A DNA stretch of 64,000 nucleotides. Source: Streptomyces sp. B3I8. GTDB lineage: Bacteria > Actinomycetota > Actinomycetes > Streptomycetales > Streptomycetaceae. Made by a program: the position numbers and the translations under genes. The stretch lies in the NCBI RefSeq assembly GCF_030816915.1, contig NZ_JAUSYN010000002.1, forward strand, positions 7,143,501 to 7,207,500, in the 5' to 3' direction. Shown here piece after piece: positions 60,232 through 64,000 of this stretch. How positions within the stretch are numbered: the stretch's first letter is position 1; every line of letters starts with the position of its first letter. The notes beneath the pieces are model-generated. The model was not told the origin of the DNA. It searched no databases and worked only from the letters and a program-made list of their open reading frames with translations.

Positions 60232-60383
60232 GGCCTGTTGTGAAAGTCCCGCCTGGCCCCGCGACGCCATGCACGCTCCCCCAAGTTCTCGGCTTCGTTC
60301 GAGCAGGGGGACCCCCAGAGCACTCACCTGACGCCGCAGGGCCCGCCCTCCGGGCGGACGACGGGACTTTCGCAACAGCCCCA
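60229..60383. mobile_element. MITE, shorter copy (about 155 bp)
   Basis: Left end TAGGGCCTGTTGTGAAAGTC, right end GACGGGACTTTCGCAACAGC. The interior matches 44346-44588 except for an internal loss of about 88 bp. The first three bases form the stop codon of the DUF3040 gene. Confidence 0.8.
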
Positions 60384-60394
60384 GCCGAATGCCG

Positions 60395-60745
60395 TCAGGC
60401 CGCGGCGGCGAACGCCGCGTCGATGGCGGTGGCCGTACGCGCGTGCACGACCAGTCGACAGCCACCGGTGTCCGCGCCCGCCTCCAGCAGTCGCCGCGCG
60501 GGCGCACTGTGGGTGGACACGGACATCAGGACGCCCAGGCCGCTGCACAGGCGGTGGGCGCGCAGTACCGCGCCGACCGTGGGGTCTCCCGTGGCGGGCT
60601 CCTCGAGGACGACCACGACGGGCCTCGGCCGGTACGCGTGGACCAGATTGCCGATCTCCGCGGCGAGCGCGGCACGCCCGGCGGGGCCGGGATCGCGGTG
60701 CACGGTGAGGACGAGGACACCACGCTCGAGCGCATGAGACAGCAT
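60395..60745 (-). CDS. STAS-domain anti-sigma antagonist-like protein
   Basis: 116 residues with a STAS fold pattern (GVLVLTVHRDPG, NLVHAYRPRPVVVVLEEP, GVLMSVSTHSAPARRLLE). The loop expected to hold the phosphorylated Ser reads ATGDPTVGAVLR, with Thr in place of the usual Ser, so regulation may differ. Partner-switching proteins of this type are substrates of SpoIIE phosphatases such as those at 296 and 7079, but no direct link is shown. Confidence 0.75.
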   Translation of the reverse strand: MLSHALERGVLVLTVHRDPGPAGRAALAAEIGNLVHAYRPRPVVVVLEEPATGDPTVGAVLRAHRLCSGLGVLMSVSTHSAPARRLLEAGADTGGCRLVVHARTATAIDAAFAAAA

Positions 60746-60909
60746 GCCTGCTCCCTTCCAGCGACCGGCGGCCAGTGCCAGTGCGTCACCGCGGAAGTAC
60801 CCCGCGTGGGCCGAGCGAATCGGGGTGCCGGTTGTTTACGCCCGATCCGGAGGGTGACTTGACCCGGAACCGTGCGTTTCACCAGAAACCATCCCGAAGG
60901 AGCAGCGCC

Positions 60910-61104
60910 ATGGCCGGCATCAGCCCCATCGACCTCCAGAAGGCCCTCAAGGGCGCCGACTATCCCGCGAGCCGCGACGATCTGGTCGAGCTGGCCAGGA
61001 ACAACGGGGCGGACAGCGCCCTCGTCGACAAGCTGTCGCACGCCGACGTGGCGGAGTTCGACGGCCCCAACAAGGTGCAGAAGGCCGTGTTCGACAACGG
61101 GTGA
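60910..61104 (+). CDS. DUF2795 small protein
   Basis: 64 residues: SPIDLQKALKGADYPASRDD, LVELARNNGAD, and FDGPNKVQKAVF are the DUF2795 pattern. Soluble, helical. Function unknown, often stress-induced in actinobacteria. GGAGCAG lies before the ATG. Confidence 0.85.
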   Translation: MAGISPIDLQKALKGADYPASRDDLVELARNNGADSALVDKLSHADVAEFDGPNKVQKAVFDNG

Positions 61105-61267
61105 CGGGGCGGCCGGCCTGACCGGCCGAGCCGGCCGACGGACGGACGACCGTGCCCCCCGGCGCACCCCTGCGGGCTTCAGCGGCCCCCGCGCGCTGTG
61201 TCCCCCGCGCTTGCGGGGCCGCCGGGCCCGCGCGGGGCCGAGGTGTCCGAAGGGTGGATTCCCTACG

Positions 61268-61281
61268 TTTCCCATAGGAAA
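61268..61281. promoter_or_regulatory. TTTCC-CATA-GGAAA inverted repeat
   Basis: Perfect 5-bp arms, 18 bases before the ATG of the TauE/SafE gene; a plausible operator. Confidence 0.4.
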
Positions 61282-61299
61282 ACTCACTAGTGTGCGGCC

Positions 61300-62295
61300 A
61301 TGGATCTTTCCGGGCCGCTCATCCTTTCCGGGGCTCTCGTCGGCCTTGCCGTAGGGCTCACCGGTATGGGTGGCGGCGCGCTCATGACGCCGATCATGGT
61401 CATGTTCTTCGGGGTGAACCCCACCGCGGCCATCGGCAGCGACCTCGCCGCATCCGTGTTCATGAAGCCGTTCGGAGCGGTCGTGCACCAGCGTGCCGGC
61501 ACCGTGCGCTGGGACATCGTGCGCAGGCTGCTGCCCACCGCCGTTCCTGCCGCGTTCGGCGGCGTCTTCCTGCTCCGCACGCTCGGCGACGGCGACGCGC
61601 TGCAGCGACGAGTCAAGTACGTCATCGGCGCTGGGCTGCTCCTCGCGGTCCTCGGCATGCTCGTCCGCATGTGGCTCGACCGGAGGCGCGATGCCGCCGG
61701 GGACGAGTCCGGCGACGTGGCCGTGCGCCCGCTCGTGACCCTGGGAATCGGACTGGTCGGTGGCACCGTCGTCGGCATGACCTCGGTCGGCTCCGGGTCC
61801 CTGATCATCGTGATGCTGATGCTGGCCCATCCACGGCTCAAGGCGAACCAGCTCGTCGGCACGGACCTCGTGCAGGCCATTCCGGTGGTCGCCGCGGCCG
61901 CGCTCGGGCATCTGCTGAGCGGCGACGCGGATCTCGGACTCGCGGCGACGCTGCTCGTCGGGGCGGTCCCGGGTGTCGTCGTCGGAGCCCTGCTGTCGAC
62001 CCGGGTCACGGGACCGGCGCTGCGGTGGGTCCTCGTGGTGCTGCTGACGGGGTCGGGTCTGTCCATGCTGAAGGTGCCGGGCGGCGTCCTCGTGGCCGTG
62101 TCGGTGCTGATCGCCGGGGCGGGGGCCGGGCTCACGCTGAGGGACCGAAGGCGAGGTGCCGTACCCGTCCGGGCGCCGGCGCCGGCGCCGGTGCCGGAAC
62201 CGGTGCCGGTGCCGGGGTCGGGGTCGGGGTCGGGGCCGGCGGAGGGCGACGACGCGACGCACGTCGCCGCGGAGGAGGCGCGCCTGTCGTCCTGA
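61300..62295 (+). CDS. TauE/SafE (TSUP) family membrane exporter
   Basis: 331 residues, about eight helices. Two TSUP signature regions: GLAVGLTGMGGGALMTPIM in the N-half, GGTVVGMTSVGSGSLIIVML in the C-half. TSUP members export sulfite, sulfoacetate or related anions. The cytosolic C-terminus after the last helix is a low-complexity Pro-Val/Gly-Ser stretch encoded by a GC tandem repeat near 62170-62240. Confidence 0.87.
   Translation: MDLSGPLILSGALVGLAVGLTGMGGGALMTPIMVMFFGVNPTAAIGSDLAASVFMKPFGAVVHQRAGTVRWDIVRRLLPTAVPAAFGGVFLLRTLGDGDALQRRVKYVIGAGLLLAVLGMLVRMWLDRRRDAAGDESGDVAVRPLVTLGIGLVGGTVVGMTSVGSGSLIIVMLMLAHPRLKANQLVGTDLVQAIPVVAAAALGHLLSGDADLGLAATLLVGAVPGVVVGALLSTRVTGPALRWVLVVLLTGSGLSMLKVPGGVLVAVSVLIAGAGAGLTLRDRRRGAVPVRAPAPAPVPEPVPVPGSGSGSGPAEGDDATHVAAEEARLSS
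62170..62240 (+). repeat. Low-complexity GCC GGY tandem repeat
   Basis: Short repeats of GGCGCC, GGTGCC and GGGTCG units code for the Ala/Val-Pro then Gly-Ser tail of the TauE protein. Likely length-variable between strains. Confidence 0.7.
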
Positions 62296-62444
62296 GCGGG
62301 CCCGCCACCGACCGGCATCCGCCGCTCCTCGGGGGAACCCCGTCTCCGCCCCGTTTGCTCACCCCCTCCCTGGGGGTACTCCGCATCCCCCGGCAGGGGG
62401 CGCCCCCCCGTCCGAGGACGATCACGCGATCGAGAACCGGGAAC

Positions 62445-62480
62445 CGGGGACCGAGGACCGAGGACCGAGGACCGAGGAGA
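62445..62480 (+). repeat. GACCGAG tandem repeat in leader of SDR gene
   Basis: About four tandem copies of a 7-base unit (accgagg) directly before the ribosome site GGAGAGAG of the SDR gene at 62489. Confidence 0.7.
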
Positions 62481-62488
62481 GAGCACTG

Positions 62489-63505
62489 ATGCCGAGCAGG
62501 ACAGGGCGAAAGCTCGCGGTGGTGACCGGCGGGACCGCCGGAGTCGGCCGGGCGACCGTGCGCGAGTTCGCGGCACGCGGATACGACGTGGCGGTGCTCG
62601 CCCGCGGCCGGGCCGGTCTGGACGGCGCGGTGAAGGACGTCGAGGAGGCCGGAGGCAGCGCACTGGCTATTCCCACCGACGTGGCCGACCACGAGGGGGT
62701 GCGGCGCGCGGCCGAGCAGGTGGAGCGAGAACTGGGCGAGATCGACGTCTGGGTCAACGTGGCCTTCGCCGGTGCGCTCACCTTCTTCTGGGACACCTCG
62801 CCCGAGGAGTACGAACGCATGACCAGGGTCACCTACCTGGGCCAGGTCAACGGGACCCGGGCCGCTCTCGCGCACATGCGGCCCCGCGACCGGGGTGTCG
62901 TCGTCAACGTCGGCTCGGCCATGGCCTACCGCTCCATCCCGTTGCAGTCCGCTTACTGCGGCGCCAAGCACGCGGTCAAGGGCTTCACCGAGTCGGTCAG
63001 GACGGAACTGATCCACGAGCGCAGCAAGGTCAGGATCTGCATGATCCAACTGCCCGGCCTGAACACCCCGCAGTTCAACTGGAACCTCAGCCGGATGCCG
63101 AAGCACCCCCAGCCGGTGCCGCCCGTGTTCCAGCCGGAGCTCCCCGCGAAGGGCATCGTCTTCCTCGCCGAGCACCCGCGGCGCAACCTGTGGGTGGGCC
63201 TGTCCACCGCGTACACCATCCTGGGTGAACGCCTCGCCCCCGCGTTCATGGACTTCTACCTCGGACGCAAGGTCGTCCAGGCCCAGCAGACGGACGAGGA
63301 CCTGCCGCGCTGGGGGGCCAACCTCGACGAGCCCTCCGACGCGACGGAGGACCGGGGAGCGCACGGGGCCTTCGGCGAGCAGGCGCACGGCCGCGACCCG
63401 GTGCTGTGGCTGTCCCGGCACCGGCGGGCCCTGCTCGGCGGCCTCACGGCCACGGCGGCGGGCCTCGGCGTGGTCGCGGCGCTCACGGGTTCCCGCAGCC
63501 GGTGA
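62489..63505 (+). CDS. SDR-family oxidoreductase with C-terminal membrane segment
   Basis: 338 residues, longer than a classic SDR. TGGTAGVGRA motif, WVNVAFAGA (NAG replaced), catalytic Ser in VGSAMAYRSI, YCGAKHAVKG. A basic linker leads to a C-terminal hydrophobic segment (ALLGGLTATAAGLGVVAAL), so it may be membrane-associated. Typical of actinobacterial SDRs acting on lipids or alcohols. Confidence 0.85.
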   Translation: MPSRTGRKLAVVTGGTAGVGRATVREFAARGYDVAVLARGRAGLDGAVKDVEEAGGSALAIPTDVADHEGVRRAAEQVERELGEIDVWVNVAFAGALTFFWDTSPEEYERMTRVTYLGQVNGTRAALAHMRPRDRGVVVNVGSAMAYRSIPLQSAYCGAKHAVKGFTESVRTELIHERSKVRICMIQLPGLNTPQFNWNLSRMPKHPQPVPPVFQPELPAKGIVFLAEHPRRNLWVGLSTAYTILGERLAPAFMDFYLGRKVVQAQQTDEDLPRWGANLDEPSDATEDRGAHGAFGEQAHGRDPVLWLSRHRRALLGGLTATAAGLGVVAALTGSRSR

Positions 63506-63610
63506 CCAGGCAGCCGGTCACCACGCCGCGGAGGGGACCGGGCGCCGGGGGCGCCCACCGGGCTCCGTGACCCGTGTCATCCCCCCTGCCACTGCCGCGG
63601 TCACCTCCTG

Positions 63611-64000
63611 TCACGAGGCCGGCGGCGGCGGTCCGAGCACCGCTTCGACCGCGGCACACGCCTGCTCCCGCAGCCACCGGTGGGCCTGGTCGTTGTCGTG
63701 GCGCCGGTGCCACATGAGATGAACCGGGATCGGCGCCATGGGCACCGGCAGCGGATGCGTCGTCAGCCCCAGCGCGTCGAGCGCGGTGCGAATGATGGTG
63801 CCGGGGACCGTGACCAGCAGATCGGTCTCTCGGGCCAACTGCAGGGCGGTGGCCGCGCTGGGCGCCGCCGCGACGACCGTCCGCCGCAGCCCGAGGCCCT
63901 CCAGGGCGGCGTCGACCGGGTCGTGCAGCCGGCCGCGGCGGGAGACGGTGAGATGGCCGGCCGCGGCGTACCGCTCGGCGGTCAACGGCCGCGCGGTGAG
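63611..64000 (-). CDS. LysR-family regulator, C-terminal part (cut by window end)
   Basis: The frame is open to the window edge and ends at 63611. The visible 130 residues match the second half of the LysR effector domain (LQLARETDLLVTVPGTI, PVHLMWHRRHDNDQAHRWLREQ). The DNA-binding N-terminus lies beyond the window. Confidence 0.8.
   Translation of the reverse strand, partial: LTARPLTAERYAAAGHLTVSRRGRLHDPVDAALEGLGLRRTVVAAAPSAATALQLARETDLLVTVPGTIIRTALDALGLTTHPLPVPMAPIPVHLMWHRRHDNDQAHRWLREQACAAVEAVLGPPPPAS

Noticed and set aside
115..64000. Secondary-metabolite cluster, tRNA or rRNA genes
   Set aside because: No PKS, NRPS, terpene or lanthipeptide enzymes and no cloverleaf or rRNA signature sequences were recognised anywhere in the window.

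Overview
The window is about 72% GC by eye. It shows GTG starts, 4-bp stop/start overlaps, many secreted polysaccharide hydrolases, SpoIIE-type phosphatases and many TetR-type regulators. This is typical of a Streptomyces chromosome, probably an accessory or arm region. I saw no rRNA, tRNA, CRISPR array, replication gene or polyketide/non-ribosomal peptide gene. Gene names and functions come from reading motifs only; no database search was run.

Layout. 0.3-11.7 kb: two SpoIIE/PP2C sensor phosphatases, a secreted SGNH esterase, a HAD phosphatase, a GH11 xylanase and deacetylase pair that looks like the Streptomyces xlnB-axeA operon, and a large secreted amidase. 11.8-16.2 kb: a sigma factor of the ECF41 type that has lost its N-terminal half, its usual AhpD-like partner, a DUF305 membrane protein and a secreted GH54-like arabinofuranosidase with two ricin-type lectin domains. 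16.2-21.3 kb: a tightly coupled five-gene operon that joins a complete ABC importer to a benzoylformate-decarboxylase-like enzyme. 21.4-24.3 kb: a broken transposase gene, one end of a small repeat element, a short secreted protein, an SDR and a tiny Cys-rich ORF.

24.3-31.3 kb: a carbohydrate island with a GH4 alpha-galactosidase-like enzyme, a sugar ABC importer without its own ATPase, a GH114-like polygalactosaminidase and a divergent DeoR regulator. 31.5-37.1 kb: DUF4328, GAPDH, a GlxA-type regulator, a divergent TetR/SDR pair, a VOC protein, DUF5713 and a transposase remnant. 37.3-40.6 kb: a giant secreted GH31 enzyme with two carbohydrate-binding modules. 40.7-44.6 kb: TetR facing a cupin / alpha-beta hydrolase / MFS exporter operon that ends exactly in a small MITE. 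44.7-47.6 kb: quinone oxidoreductase, TetR, and an ECF sigma factor with a membrane partner. 47.8-51.3 kb: two coupled GH76 enzymes, the second frameshifted. 51.7-53.2 kb: a second divergent TetR/SDR pair.

53.2-59.6 kb: a catabolic cluster of amidohydrolase, IclR regulator, CaiB-type CoA transferase, citryl-CoA-lyase-like enzyme and the two subunits of a LigAB-type extradiol dioxygenase. A shared 17-bp box lies in front of its transcription units. 59.9-64.0 kb: DUF3040 (its stop codon supplied by a second MITE), STAS protein, DUF2795, TauE/SafE exporter, SDR, and the C-terminal part of a LysR regulator running off the window.

The strongest candidates for something undescribed are the LigAB / CoA-transferase / citryl-CoA-lyase cluster, the importer-decarboxylase operon, the GH114/GH4/ABC island, and a MITE family whose ends form the TAG stop codons of neighbouring genes.
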